The translations under genes were made by a program, and so were the position numbers. Below the pieces are notes generated by a model. The model did not search any database. It saw only the letters and a list, made by a program, of their open reading frames with translations, and was not told where the DNA came from. A DNA stretch of 64,000 nucleotides from CBDCUI01 sp965223115 (lineage in GTDB: Bacteria; Pseudomonadota; Gammaproteobacteria; UBA4575): positions 1,488,001 through 1,552,000 of the forward strand of contig OZ244982.1 of NCBI GenBank assembly GCA_965223115.1, given 5' to 3'. Shown here piece by piece: positions 1 through 9,105 of the stretch (position 1 is the first letter of the stretch; each line of letters opens with the position of its first letter).

Positions 1-658
1 GTCTGAAATTATTTGTGGTTCAGATGGCATTATTCATGGTGCAAGTGCCAAGCATTTACACATTGACATGAGCACTATTTCTCCTGAAGTCACCAGGAAA
101 CTTGCCGAGCAACTGCGTGAGAAAGATATTGATATGTTGGATGCACCTGTTTCGGGAGGAGAGCAAGGCGCGATAGATGGAACACTATCTATCATGGTTG
201 GCGGTAAATCAGAATCCTTTGAACGTGCCCAACCAATTTTAAACTGCCTAGGTAAAAACATCGTTCACATTGGAGATCATGGTGCTGGACAAGTTGCTAA
301 AGCATGTAACCAAATATTAGTTGCCCAAACGATGGTGGCAGTAGCAGAGGCATTTCTTTTAGCTAAATCTTCAGGTGTGGACCCCCATAAAGTGCGTGAC
401 GCACTATTGGGAGGATTTGCATATAGTAAAATTTTAGAAGTTCATGGTAAACGTATGCTCGATAATACTTATCAACCCGGATTCAAAGCCAAACTACATA
501 ATAAAGATTTAGGCATTGCATTAGAAAGTGCGAAAGAACATGGAATTTCTATACCTGGTGCTGAGTTAGTAGCTAGATATATGCAGGATATTGTTAAACA
601 AGGAGACGGAGAACTTGATTCTGCTGCAATAGCCAAAATTATTTTTAATAATGCCTAA
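1..658 (+). CDS. 3-hydroxyisobutyrate dehydrogenase family, probably tartronate semialdehyde reductase; 5' end missing
   Basis: The reading frame is open from base 2, so the gene begins left of the window and the N-terminal Rossmann dinucleotide motif is not visible. What remains shows the family landmarks: DMSTISP, then the substrate-binding DAPVSGG, the GTLSIMVGG strand, and the segment GAGQVAKACNQ that carries the catalytic lysine of beta-hydroxyacid dehydrogenases. The all-helical C-terminal domain is complete and ends in FNNA. Enzymes of this family reduce or oxidise short beta-hydroxyacids with NAD(P)H in the cytosol. The phrases around DAPVSGGEQGA and GVDPHKVRDALLGG are closest to what I know of GlxR/GarR (2-hydroxy-3-oxopropionate reductase), but 3-hydroxyisobutyrate dehydrogenase is possible. 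It converges on lptE, 30 bases away. Confidence 0.85.
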   Translation, partial: SEIICGSDGIIHGASAKHLHIDMSTISPEVTRKLAEQLREKDIDMLDAPVSGGEQGAIDGTLSIMVGGKSESFERAQPILNCLGKNIVHIGDHGAGQVAKACNQILVAQTMVAVAEAFLLAKSSGVDPHKVRDALLGGFAYSKILEVHGKRMLDNTYQPGFKAKLHNKDLGIALESAKEHGISIPGAELVARYMQDIVKQGDGELDSAAIAKIIFNNA

Positions 659-688
659 TGGTAAATATTAGAAAAACAGAAATTTTCA

Positions 689-1177
689 TTACTCTATAGA
701 CTGCAATCTGTACACAATTAATTTTGCTGCATCTCTTTTCATTTCATCAAACAATTGTGCCTCTTCTTCGTTTGCACCTAGCAAATCTCTTTTATCAAAC
801 ACAAAATCTCGACTTAATTGTATTTCTTGAGGTTTGAGAAAATAACTATTATCCGTTCCTTTAACGTCGAAACTCACTTTTAAAATCAATTCATATTCAC
901 GCGCCTTACCATCACTATCTAAAGTAAGTACCTCTTTCTCAGTCTCCTCACTTAATACATTAACTAACGCTGTAGCTTGTTCTGGGTTAACTACATCAAT
1001 CTGGTTAGATTTTAGATTTCTTTTTATCTGGTTAAGCAATTCACGACTTATTGCAAAACCTTGCACAGATGTTCTTTCTAGACTATTTGAAAATTCACCA
1101 GTACCTGCTAGATGAAAACCACAACCATATAATGCAAACAAAAACAAGCAAGCAAGGGCTTTAATATAAATTTTCAT
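689..1177 (-). CDS. lptE: LPS-assembly lipoprotein LptE
   Basis: A 162-residue protein with a lipoprotein signal peptide: a short basic start, a hydrophobic core, and lipobox LYGC with the modified cysteine at residue 19, followed by GFHLAG, the usual start of mature LptE. In the family it plugs the LptD barrel and helps deliver lipopolysaccharide to the outer leaflet of the outer membrane. It lies 9 bases downstream of leuS on the same strand, the conserved leuS-lptE pairing of gammaproteobacteria, which strengthens the call. The holA gene that follows lptE in many relatives is not here; instead the next gene is convergent. Confidence 0.92.
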   Translation of the reverse strand: MKIYIKALACLFLFALYGCGFHLAGTGEFSNSLERTSVQGFAISRELLNQIKRNLKSNQIDVVNPEQATALVNVLSEETEKEVLTLDSDGKAREYELILKVSFDVKGTDNSYFLKPQEIQLSRDFVFDKRDLLGANEEEAQLFDEMKRDAAKLIVYRLQSIE

Positions 1178-1186
1178 TCTAACACT

Positions 1187-3643
1187 TTATTTAATTACAA
1201 TATTAACAAGACGACCTGGAACAATAATTATTTTTACAATTTTATTGTCTTTAACAAAGCGCAATACATTTTCATCATTTAAGGCTGTCTCTTCGATTAA
1301 CGTCTTTTGAGCATTTGTAGGTACATTAACTGTAGCACGCTTTTTACCATTTACCTGCACCACAAGCTCCACAGTATCGCTTTTTAAAGCATCCAAATCT
1401 ACACTTGGCCATTGTTGTTTATATATGGGTGTTGTATGACCTAAATTTTCCCATAATACGTGACATACATGTGGCAAAATAGGTGCCAGCATGAGCACAA
1501 CTGAGTCAAAAGCCTCTTGAAGTATTGCACGCCCTGGTGATGATGAATCTTTAAAGCTATTTATCTCATTGACAAGCTCCATATTAGCAGCGATAGCTGT
1601 ATTAAACGTATAACGCCGACCGATATCATCAGTAACTTTTTGTATCGTTTCGTGAACTTTTCTGCGCAAATTTAACTGCTGCTCATCTAGTTCATTAATA
1701 ACTGCTACATCACCTGGCCGTACCTTTTGTGCGTGATTTTCTACTAGCCGCCATAACTTATTTATGAATCGATACGACCCTTCTACTGCTGTATCAGACC
1801 ATTCCAAGCTGTGATCAGGCGGTGCTGCAAACATCACAAATAAACGTACCGTATCGGCACCATATTTGTTAATCAACTCCTGCGGATCAACGGTATTACC
1901 TTTGGATTTAGACATTTTTGAACCATCTTTCAGCACCATTCCTTGGGTTAAAAGATTCGTGAATGGCTCATCAAATTCATACAAACCTTCATCGCGAATA
2001 AGCTTATTGAAAAATCTCGCATATAAAAGATGTAATACGGCATGCTCAATCCCGCCGATATATTGATCAACAGGCATCCAATATTGTGCTCGTTCATCTA
2101 GCATTGCAGAGTTATTATCTGCACAGCAATAACGTGCAAAATACCAACTTGATTCAAAAAATGTATCAAATGTATCGGTTTCTCTTTTTGCGGGTGACTT
2201 ACATTTTGGACATTCGACATCTATAAATTCAGATAAAGTTTTTAAGGGTGATGTTGCTCCATCAAAATCAATATTTTCTGGAAGCCGTACAGGTAAGTCT
2301 TCTTCTGGTACTGGTACTGCACCACAATTTGTACAATTAATCACTGGGATTGGACAACCCCAATAGCGCTGCCTAGAAATACCCCAATCTCGTAAGCGAT
2401 AATTAACAAGACGTTTACCCTGTTTTGAATGTTCTAGTTCGATTGCAATCTCTTCAAATGCCTGCTCAGAATGTAAGCCATCAAATTTATTAGAATTCCT
2501 CAACCAGCCTTTTTCAAGATACGCAGCTTTTGATAAATCTATCTCAGCGCTGTCTTTTTCTGGAAAAATAACAGGTGTGATCGGTAAACTAAATTTTTTC
2601 GCAAATTCCCAATCACGCTGATCATGTGCAGGAACCGACATTACGGCACCGGAGCCATATTCAATCAACACAAAGTTCGCAATCCAAATAGGTACTCTCT
2701 CTTTAGTGATTGGGTGAACTGCATATAAACCAGTATCCACACCCAGTTTTTCCATAGTGCTCATCTCTAGCTCTGAAACTTTTGTTTGCTTACACACATT
2801 CAAAAATTCAGCAATCTGAGGAGATGTTTCTGCAATTTTAGCTGCCAAAGCATGTTCAGGCGCTATGGCAAGATAACTTACACCCATTAAAGTATCAGGA
2901 CGGGTAGTAAATACATCCAAAGGGTTTTGACCTTCAACTTCAAATATTATTTCAACACCTTCAGAGCGACCAATCCAGTTTGTTTGCATGGCCTTAACTT
3001 GATCTGGCCAGCCATCAAGTTGTTTAATATCTTTTAATAGGTCTTCAGCATATTGTGTTATTTTTAAAAACCATTGCTCAATTTCTTTACGTTCAACAAT
3101 GGCGTTTGATCGCCAACCACGTCCATCAATAACTTGTTCATTAGCCAACACTGTTTGGTCAACAGGATCCCAATTTACGACCGCTTTTCTCTTATACACT
3201 AAGCCTTTTTTTAAAAGCTTGGTAAAAAACCATTGTTCCCAGTGATAGTATCTAGGATGACAGGTTGCTATTTCACGACTCCAATCGTAGGCAAAACCCA
3301 ATCGTTTAAGCTGTGAACGCATGTAATCAATATTTTCATAAGTCCATTTAGCTGGCGGTACTTTATTATTGATTGCAGCATTTTCTGCTGGCAGACCAAA
3401 TGCATCCCAACCCATAGGCTGTAATACATTTTTACCTAACATACGCTGATAGCGACTAATTACGTCACCAATAGTGTAATTACGCACATGCCCCATGTGT
3501 AAACGCCCACTCGGATAAGGAAACATAGATAGGCAATAGAATTTCTCTTGCTGCTCATCTTCTTCGGCTTTAAACGCCTGCTGCTGCTCCCAATATTCTT
3601 GGACTGCAGATTCTATTTCCTGAGGGTTATAGGAATTTTGCAT
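1187..3643 (-). CDS. leuS: Leucyl-tRNA synthetase
   Basis: Charges tRNA-Leu with leucine in the cytosol. The 818-residue class I synthetase shows the HIGH-type motif as HMGH near residue 50 (after FPYPSGRL), the CP1 editing domain with TTRPDTLMG, the zinc-type cysteines of a CTNCG segment, DTFFESSWYFARY, and the KMSKS loop as KMSKSKGNTVDP. The C-terminal anticodon-binding and small terminal domain are present (VVQVNGKKRATVNVP). It is a little shorter than the roughly 860 residues of E. coli LeuRS but no named domain is missing. ATG start at 3643. There are 148 bases between it and manC upstream, so it probably has its own promoter, which I could not identify. Confidence 0.97.
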   Translation of the reverse strand: MQNSYNPQEIESAVQEYWEQQQAFKAEEDEQQEKFYCLSMFPYPSGRLHMGHVRNYTIGDVISRYQRMLGKNVLQPMGWDAFGLPAENAAINNKVPPAKWTYENIDYMRSQLKRLGFAYDWSREIATCHPRYYHWEQWFFTKLLKKGLVYKRKAVVNWDPVDQTVLANEQVIDGRGWRSNAIVERKEIEQWFLKITQYAEDLLKDIKQLDGWPDQVKAMQTNWIGRSEGVEIIFEVEGQNPLDVFTTRPDTLMGVSYLAIAPEHALAAKIAETSPQIAEFLNVCKQTKVSELEMSTMEKLGVDTGLYAVHPITKERVPIWIANFVLIEYGSGAVMSVPAHDQRDWEFAKKFSLPITPVIFPEKDSAEIDLSKAAYLEKGWLRNSNKFDGLHSEQAFEEIAIELEHSKQGKRLVNYRLRDWGISRQRYWGCPIPVINCTNCGAVPVPEEDLPVRLPENIDFDGATSPLKTLSEFIDVECPKCKSPAKRETDTFDTFFESSWYFARYCCADNNSAMLDERAQYWMPVDQYIGGIEHAVLHLLYARFFNKLIRDEGLYEFDEPFTNLLTQGMVLKDGSKMSKSKGNTVDPQELINKYGADTVRLFVMFAAPPDHSLEWSDTAVEGSYRFINKLWRLVENHAQKVRPGDVAVINELDEQQLNLRRKVHETIQKVTDDIGRRYTFNTAIAANMELVNEINSFKDSSSPGRAILQEAFDSVVLMLAPILPHVCHVLWENLGHTTPIYKQQWPSVDLDALKSDTVELVVQVNGKKRATVNVPTNAQKTLIEETALNDENVLRFVKDNKIVKIIIVPGRLVNIVIK

Positions 3644-3791
3644 GCGAAATCACTGGCCTTCATTTGAAAACGTGAAAGCATAGCAGCTAGTTTCGTAATA
3701 GCTCAATATGATTTATATGTTTGTAAAAATTGGTCTGGATATTAGCCAATCTTTATAGTGTTTTTATGGATATATAAAACCTATAAGTAGT

Positions 3792-5213
3792 CTATCGACC
3801 ATAAACATCTTCAAAACGTGTTATATCGTCCTCACCTAGATAAGTGCCTGACTGCACTTCAATAAGCTCTAACGGGATCATGCCAGGATTCTCTAGCCTA
3901 TGTTTAGTACCAATGGGTATATAGGTCGATTCATTTTCACTGAGTAAAAACTCATCCTCACCACGGGTTACTTTGGCTGTTCCCTTAACAACTATCCAAT
4001 GCTCCGCACGATGGTGATGCATTTGTAATGATAACTTCTGTGTTGGATATACTGTTATTCTTTTTACTTGAAAACGATCTTCGATATCAATCGTTTCATA
4101 CGATCCCCACGGTCTATATACCTTGGGATGAATATCCACTTCACTCCTATTATCTTTCTTTAACGCCGTTACTATATTTTTAACATCTTGTGCACGATCC
4201 CTAGGAGTGACTAACACTGCATCTGAAGTTTCTATTATGACATGGTCTTTTATACCAACTGCTGTGACTAATCTATTATTTGCATGAATATAGCAGCCAC
4301 TACAATCTTCTTCGATCACATCACCATAGGTAGAGTTATTATTTTGATCTTTATCAAAAGACTCCCACAAGGCATGCCAAGAACCGACATCGCTCCAATC
4401 GCTCTTTAAAGGCACAACGGCTGCCTTATCGGTTTTTTCCATAACTGCATAATCTACGGAAATATCAGGTGCATTTGAAAATGCCTCATGTTCCAAGCGA
4501 ATAAAATCTAGATCTCTTTCACCTTTCTCATAAGCCTGTTGACAAGCTGCATAGACTTCTGGTTGCAACCGCTTGATTTCATCTAAATATTGCTTAGCAT
4601 CAAACAAAAACATGCCACTGTTCCAAAAATAATCTCCGCTGGAAATATATTTTTCAGCCGTTTGCGTATCAGGTTTTTCTACAAATTCTTCAACCTTAAA
4701 AAAATTCTTACCATTAGAAACATTTTTATCTTGTTTTATGTATCCAAAACCTGTCTCTGCTCGTGTAGGAACTACACCAAATGTTACAAGCATATCCATA
4801 GCAGCCTGTTGAGCCGATGTCACTGCATGTTGGAATTGTTGTATATCTGAAATGATATGATCTGCTGGTAGCACTAATAACTGTGCATTTGGTGTTTGAC
4901 TCATAATATGCATAGCTGCAATCGTGATCGCAGGTGCTGTATTACGACCTTGTGGCTCTAATATGATCTCTGACCCCTCTATATCTGTTTGACGTAATTG
5001 TTCAGCCGCCATAAACCGGTGCTCGTCATTGCATATAACGATTAAGCTTTCGACATTATCAAGCTCTCTTACTCTTTCAATAGTCGTTTGAAATAAACTT
5101 TTATCATTTTGCAATGGTAAAAACTGCTTTGGATACAGTTTTCTAGATAATGGCCACAATCGGGTGCCAGAGCCGCCAGACAGTATGACTGGAACAAGTG
5201 TTGGTGATGTCAT
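3792..5213 (-). CDS. manC: Bifunctional mannose-1-phosphate guanylyltransferase / mannose-6-phosphate isomerase (type II)
   Basis: A 473-residue protein with two parts. The N-terminal nucleotidyltransferase has GGSGTRLWPLSRKLYPKQ at residues 13-30 and the FVEKPD motif, and makes GDP-mannose from mannose-1-phosphate and GTP. The C-terminal cupin has QMHHHRAEHW at 397-406, the metal-binding site of type II phosphomannose isomerase, which interconverts fructose-6-phosphate and mannose-6-phosphate. GDP-mannose feeds lipopolysaccharide, exopolysaccharide or GDP-fucose type sugars. No phosphomannomutase is in the window. It sits between lnt and leuS, a place where housekeeping genomes usually have no sugar-nucleotide gene, so it may have been added here. 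Confidence 0.95.
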   Translation of the reverse strand: MTSPTLVPVILSGGSGTRLWPLSRKLYPKQFLPLQNDKSLFQTTIERVRELDNVESLIVICNDEHRFMAAEQLRQTDIEGSEIILEPQGRNTAPAITIAAMHIMSQTPNAQLLVLPADHIISDIQQFQHAVTSAQQAAMDMLVTFGVVPTRAETGFGYIKQDKNVSNGKNFFKVEEFVEKPDTQTAEKYISSGDYFWNSGMFLFDAKQYLDEIKRLQPEVYAACQQAYEKGERDLDFIRLEHEAFSNAPDISVDYAVMEKTDKAAVVPLKSDWSDVGSWHALWESFDKDQNNNSTYGDVIEEDCSGCYIHANNRLVTAVGIKDHVIIETSDAVLVTPRDRAQDVKNIVTALKKDNRSEVDIHPKVYRPWGSYETIDIEDRFQVKRITVYPTQKLSLQMHHHRAEHWIVVKGTAKVTRGEDEFLLSENESTYIPIGTKHRLENPGMIPLELIEVQSGTYLGEDDITRFEDVYGR

Positions 5214-5241
5214 AATAAACTAATTTTAATTCTTTAAATGG

Positions 5242-6747
5242 CTAGGTTCGCTTATTTAATATTTGCCACTGATAGAAACATATTATAAAGATAATAGATG
5301 ATAAAATTGTGATAATCCCCCAATTTCCCCAACGTGAATACGGTGTTTTTCCAAAATACGGCTGAATATTTGCCCTGACAACGTCTTCATGGAATTGTGC
5401 TGATTTATTAACAATCGTGCCATCGGGTGCGATGATTGCGGATATACCAGTATTAGTTGCCCGTAACAAGTATCGACCTGTCTCTATGGCTCTAGATCGC
5501 GTAATTTCTAAATGCTGATGTGGTGCAAATGAGTCACCAAACCATGCATCATTACTCACATTAATCAGTAATTTGGCTTCAGGCATCGCCTCTATAATCT
5601 CATTGCCATAGACGGCTTCATAGCAAATCGATGTTCCAACAGAAAAGTTATTTAGTTTAACCAAGGGCGCACCCTCCCCATTCGCCAAATCAGCTATGGG
5701 TATCTGGATATAATTTTCTAAGAAAGAGGCGAATCCTCGTAAAGGAATGTACTCTCCAAAAGGCACCAAATGTCGCTTTCGATAAAAAGATAACTCTTTA
5801 CCTAAAGCCATCACACTATTATAGACACTGCCATTATTAAGATCTGCAGTAAATACGCCTGTCAAAAACTCTACACCATGTTCTTTTGAAATTTGCTTCA
5901 TCTCTTCTACAAAGTTTTCTTTAACCATAGTGTAGTATGTTGGTATGGCTGTCTCTGGCCATACAATAATATCTGTATCAAAATGCTTTTCACTTAATTT
6001 CATATATTTTTTTAGTATATATGGATGCATTTTTCGATCCCATTTCATTTCTTGAGGAATATTACCCTGCACTAAAGCAACCTCTAATACTGTATCTTCT
6101 GCATGTGTCCACTTAATATAAGTAGATATATATAAAGATACACCCACAAAAACTAACAAACTTGCCGCAATTATTCTTTGCTTAAACTGCCCTATTACAA
6201 CTACTACTGTAAAACAACTAATTATTAATGTTAGCCAAGATGCGCCATAGCTACCAAAAATTGGAATCACTCCTTGTAAAGGACTGGAATGATGTACATG
6301 CCCTAGCAACAACCATGGAAACCCTGTAAAGACCCAACCTCTAAGCCATTCAAAAAATACCCATAAAGCTGAAAACGCTAATGCACCCATTACATTAAAC
6401 TCTATATTACAACGCAGCCTTGCCACCATATATGCAGCTAATGCCGGAAATAATGCTAATACAATTACAAGCAAAGCTGCCAAAAAAATACTTAAAACAA
6501 CTGGCGCATGTCCAAACTCATGGATGCTATTGAATGTCCAAGGAACTCCAAATCCAAAAAAAGACAAGCCAAAGCCAAAACTGATTATGAAAGCATCGAA
6601 TGCAGTACGCTTTACAATACTTATGTACAAAATAATCGGACATATGAATATTAGCCACCAATATGAAAGAGGTGAGAAACTACCAACCATAACCGCTCCA
6701 GCGATTATCGATGCGATGACCCTAAATTTATTATTTATGACAGGCAT
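5242..6747 (-). CDS. lnt: Apolipoprotein N-acyltransferase
   Basis: Transfers the third acyl chain to the N-terminal cysteine of lipoproteins in the inner membrane. The 501-residue protein begins with about six hydrophobic segments (residues 8-210), then a periplasmic nitrilase-like domain, then a final membrane helix. The catalytic triad expected from E. coli Lnt can be read: glutamate 265 in VWPETAIP, lysine 324 in YRKRHLVPFGEY, cysteine 375 in GTSICYEAVYG. It follows corC by 65 bases in the conserved ybeZ-ybeY-corC-lnt order. Confidence 0.95.
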   Translation of the reverse strand: MPVINNKFRVIASIIAGAVMVGSFSPLSYWWLIFICPIILYISIVKRTAFDAFIISFGFGLSFFGFGVPWTFNSIHEFGHAPVVLSIFLAALLVIVLALFPALAAYMVARLRCNIEFNVMGALAFSALWVFFEWLRGWVFTGFPWLLLGHVHHSSPLQGVIPIFGSYGASWLTLIISCFTVVVVIGQFKQRIIAASLLVFVGVSLYISTYIKWTHAEDTVLEVALVQGNIPQEMKWDRKMHPYILKKYMKLSEKHFDTDIIVWPETAIPTYYTMVKENFVEEMKQISKEHGVEFLTGVFTADLNNGSVYNSVMALGKELSFYRKRHLVPFGEYIPLRGFASFLENYIQIPIADLANGEGAPLVKLNNFSVGTSICYEAVYGNEIIEAMPEAKLLINVSNDAWFGDSFAPHQHLEITRSRAIETGRYLLRATNTGISAIIAPDGTIVNKSAQFHEDVVRANIQPYFGKTPYSRWGNWGIITILSSIIFIICFYQWQILNKRT

Positions 6748-6812
6748 AGTGCTACATTAGAAGCATAGATAAGAGTATATGGATAAACTAATTTAAGTAT
6801 TTGCTACTTAAA

Positions 6813-7613
6813 TTAAGATTGAAGTGATACATTTAGAAGATGCAATCTCCTTCTATCTGCCCTTAATACTTCTATTTTCAACGCATCAAACTCAATTTTT
6901 TCACCTTTTTTCGGCAAATGGCCAAACTTACTTAACACCAAACCACCGAAAGTTTCAAAATCAGTGTCACTATATTGCGTAGAAAAAAACTCATTAAACT
7001 CTTCTATCGGTGTTAATGCTTTTACACTATAAACTCCCTTCGAATGTTCATATATATATCGGTCTTCTTCAGCATCGTGTTCGTCTGTTATTTCTCCAAC
7101 AATTTGCTCAAGTACATCTTCAATGGTTACCAACCCCGAAACATTGCTATACTCATCAACTACAATTGCCATATGATTACGCCCATCCTTAAATTCATTT
7201 AACAATTTATTAACTCGCTTTGATTCAGGTATTATGACAGCTGGTCGTAACACATCTTCCATATTGAATTGACCTTGTCTGCCTTCTATAAAATAACGTA
7301 ATAAATCTTTAGCAAGTAATATCCCTAGAACCTCGTCTCTACTATCACCGACTACTGGAAACCTTGAATGAGCTGAATCAATGATGATCGGCAACATATC
7401 TTGTAACGATGTCCCTTCACGCACTACAACCATCTGTGAACGAGGAATCATAATATTTTTTACCTGTATTTCAGACACTTGAAATGCGCCTTCAATCATT
7501 TCCAGTGCATCTTTATCAATGAGATTCTCTTGCTCTAACTTACGTAATAGAGTAACAATCTCTTCTCTATTTTTAGGGTTTTTATTGAAGAGTTTTTTTA
7601 ATACAGAAAACAT
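6813..7613 (-). CDS. corC: CorC/HlyC family CBS-domain protein
   Basis: 266 residues without membrane segments. The centre has a tandem CBS pair, starting near IMIPRSQMVVV (about residue 56) and ending with the second CBS segment VSGLVTIEDVLEQIVGEI; the C-terminal third is the CorC_HlyC domain (FNEFFSTQYSDTDFETFGG). In enterobacteria CorC (YbeX) has been linked to magnesium/cobalt efflux and more recently to ribosome-related stress; the exact reaction is unknown. Located between ybeY (51 bases upstream) and lnt, its usual position. Confidence 0.9.
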   Translation of the reverse strand: MFSVLKKLFNKNPKNREEIVTLLRKLEQENLIDKDALEMIEGAFQVSEIQVKNIMIPRSQMVVVREGTSLQDMLPIIIDSAHSRFPVVGDSRDEVLGILLAKDLLRYFIEGRQGQFNMEDVLRPAVIIPESKRVNKLLNEFKDGRNHMAIVVDEYSNVSGLVTIEDVLEQIVGEITDEHDAEEDRYIYEHSKGVYSVKALTPIEEFNEFFSTQYSDTDFETFGGLVLSKFGHLPKKGEKIEFDALKIEVLRADRRRLHLLNVSLQS

Positions 7614-7664
7614 ACTTAGCTATATTTTATTCTTGCAAACGTTAATTATAATATTTATGGCTTC

Positions 7665-8111
7665 TTATAAGTAAGGATTTTCTATGCCTAGCTTTTGCAA
7701 AGTTTCAACTTCAATTGCTTCCATTATGGAAGCTTGTTCATCGTCATTATGCGCATAACCTTGCAGATGCAAAATCCCGTGTATGAGCAAATGAGCCCAA
7801 TGTGAAACAACATTTTTCCCTTGTTCATGAGCCTCTTTACATACAATTGGCGCACAGATCACCACATCACCAATAAAATCTAAATTGTGCTCACTTGGAA
7901 TATCTGCTGGAAACGACAAAACATTTGTTGCTTTATTGATTTTTCGATACTGATTATTTAATTGTCTTGCTTCATCTTCATCAACAATACGCAGACATAC
8001 ACTTGATTTAGCGCCTACAGGTGGTATGCTTTCAGCCCAAAGTTTGAACTTGGAAATTGCTGGAATATTTTTATTATCTACTGCCAGCTGTACATCCAAC
8101 TGTACTGTCAT
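7665..8111 (-). CDS. ybeY: Endoribonuclease YbeY
   Basis: A 148-residue zinc-dependent endoribonuclease needed for 16S rRNA 3'-end maturation and ribosome quality control. The metal site HGILHLQGYAH (histidines 111, 115 and 121, pattern HxxxHxxxxxH) is intact, preceded by the family segments RKINKATNVLSFP and IGDVVIC. ATG start at 8111; it begins 15 bases after the end of ybeZ, so the two are almost surely co-transcribed. Confidence 0.95.
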   Translation of the reverse strand: MTVQLDVQLAVDNKNIPAISKFKLWAESIPPVGAKSSVCLRIVDEDEARQLNNQYRKINKATNVLSFPADIPSEHNLDFIGDVVICAPIVCKEAHEQGKNVVSHWAHLLIHGILHLQGYAHNDDEQASIMEAIEVETLQKLGIENPYL

Positions 8112-8126
8112 TGCTTATAAAAAACT

Positions 8127-9092
8127 CTAGTCAGTTTCTTTACTTTCATAAGCTTTTATAATTTTTTTAACTAATGGGTGTCGCACAACATCTTTTGCAT
8201 TAAATTCACAAAATGCTATATCTGCAGTGCCCTTTAATATACGAATCACATTTTTTAAGCCCGACTCTTTAGAATTTGGCAAGTCGATTTGTGTTATATC
8301 ACCTGTAACAATTGCTTTTGAACCAAAACCTATTCTCGTTAGAAACATTTTCATTTGCTCATTTGTTGTATTTTGCGCTTCATCTAAAATGATGTAAGCA
8401 TCATTTAAGGTCCTGCCACGCATATATGCTAGCGGAGCAATTTCAATCACGTTTCTATCAATAAGTTTATTGACTTTCTCAAACCCCATCATCTCATACA
8501 AAGCATCATACATAGGACGTAAATAGGGATCGATTTTCTGTGCGAGATCACCAGGCAAAAAACCCAATCTTTCACCTGCTTCCACAGCTGGCCTAACTAA
8601 AACAAGTTTACGTATATTGTCACTTTCTAGTGCTTCCACTGCGCAAGCAACGGCTAAATATGTTTTACCTGTCCCTGCTGGCCCGATGCCAAATACTAAA
8701 TCATTTTCTGCTATACATTTTATATATTGTTCTTGATTAGACCCTCTGGGTTTAATAACACTACGCTTTGTATAAATTGCAGAGTGAGATGATTTAAACT
8801 CTGCATCCACAATATTCGCAAGTTCCGACTCTTGCAAATGCAAATGGACTAAGGATGAGGATAAAACTTGGTTCTTAGTCGTGTCGTATAGTTCTTTAAG
8901 TACTTCTGCTGCTGCATTTGCAGATTTTGCATCTCCACTTATTGAAAAAGCGTTGCCTCGATTATTTATTTCAACACCTAGCCTTTCCTCTAACTGGTGC
9001 AGATGCTCATTCAACGGCCCGCATAAATTAGCTAGCCGTGGATTATTAACAGGTTCTAATACTACATCTATTGAATGAGTTTCAGCTGACAA
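8127..9092 (-). CDS. ybeZ: PhoH-like ATPase YbeZ
   Basis: A 321-residue P-loop ATPase of the PhoH family. Walker A is GPAGTGKT at residues 137-144, with the Walker B-type YIILDEAQNTT further on and a conserved ITQIDLP. The N-terminal 100 residues look like the small KH-like domain of this subgroup. It works with YbeY in rRNA/RNA metabolism, inferred from conserved linkage. The only plausible start is TTG at 9092: there is no in-frame ATG before the middle of the ATPase domain and no strong ribosome-binding site in front of it. It starts 13 bases after miaB ends. Confidence 0.93.
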   Translation of the reverse strand: MSAETHSIDVVLEPVNNPRLANLCGPLNEHLHQLEERLGVEINNRGNAFSISGDAKSANAAAEVLKELYDTTKNQVLSSSLVHLHLQESELANIVDAEFKSSHSAIYTKRSVIKPRGSNQEQYIKCIAENDLVFGIGPAGTGKTYLAVACAVEALESDNIRKLVLVRPAVEAGERLGFLPGDLAQKIDPYLRPMYDALYEMMGFEKVNKLIDRNVIEIAPLAYMRGRTLNDAYIILDEAQNTTNEQMKMFLTRIGFGSKAIVTGDITQIDLPNSKESGLKNVIRILKGTADIAFCEFNAKDVVRHPLVKKIIKAYESKETD

Positions 9093-9105
9093 TGTTTAAC
9101 CACTA

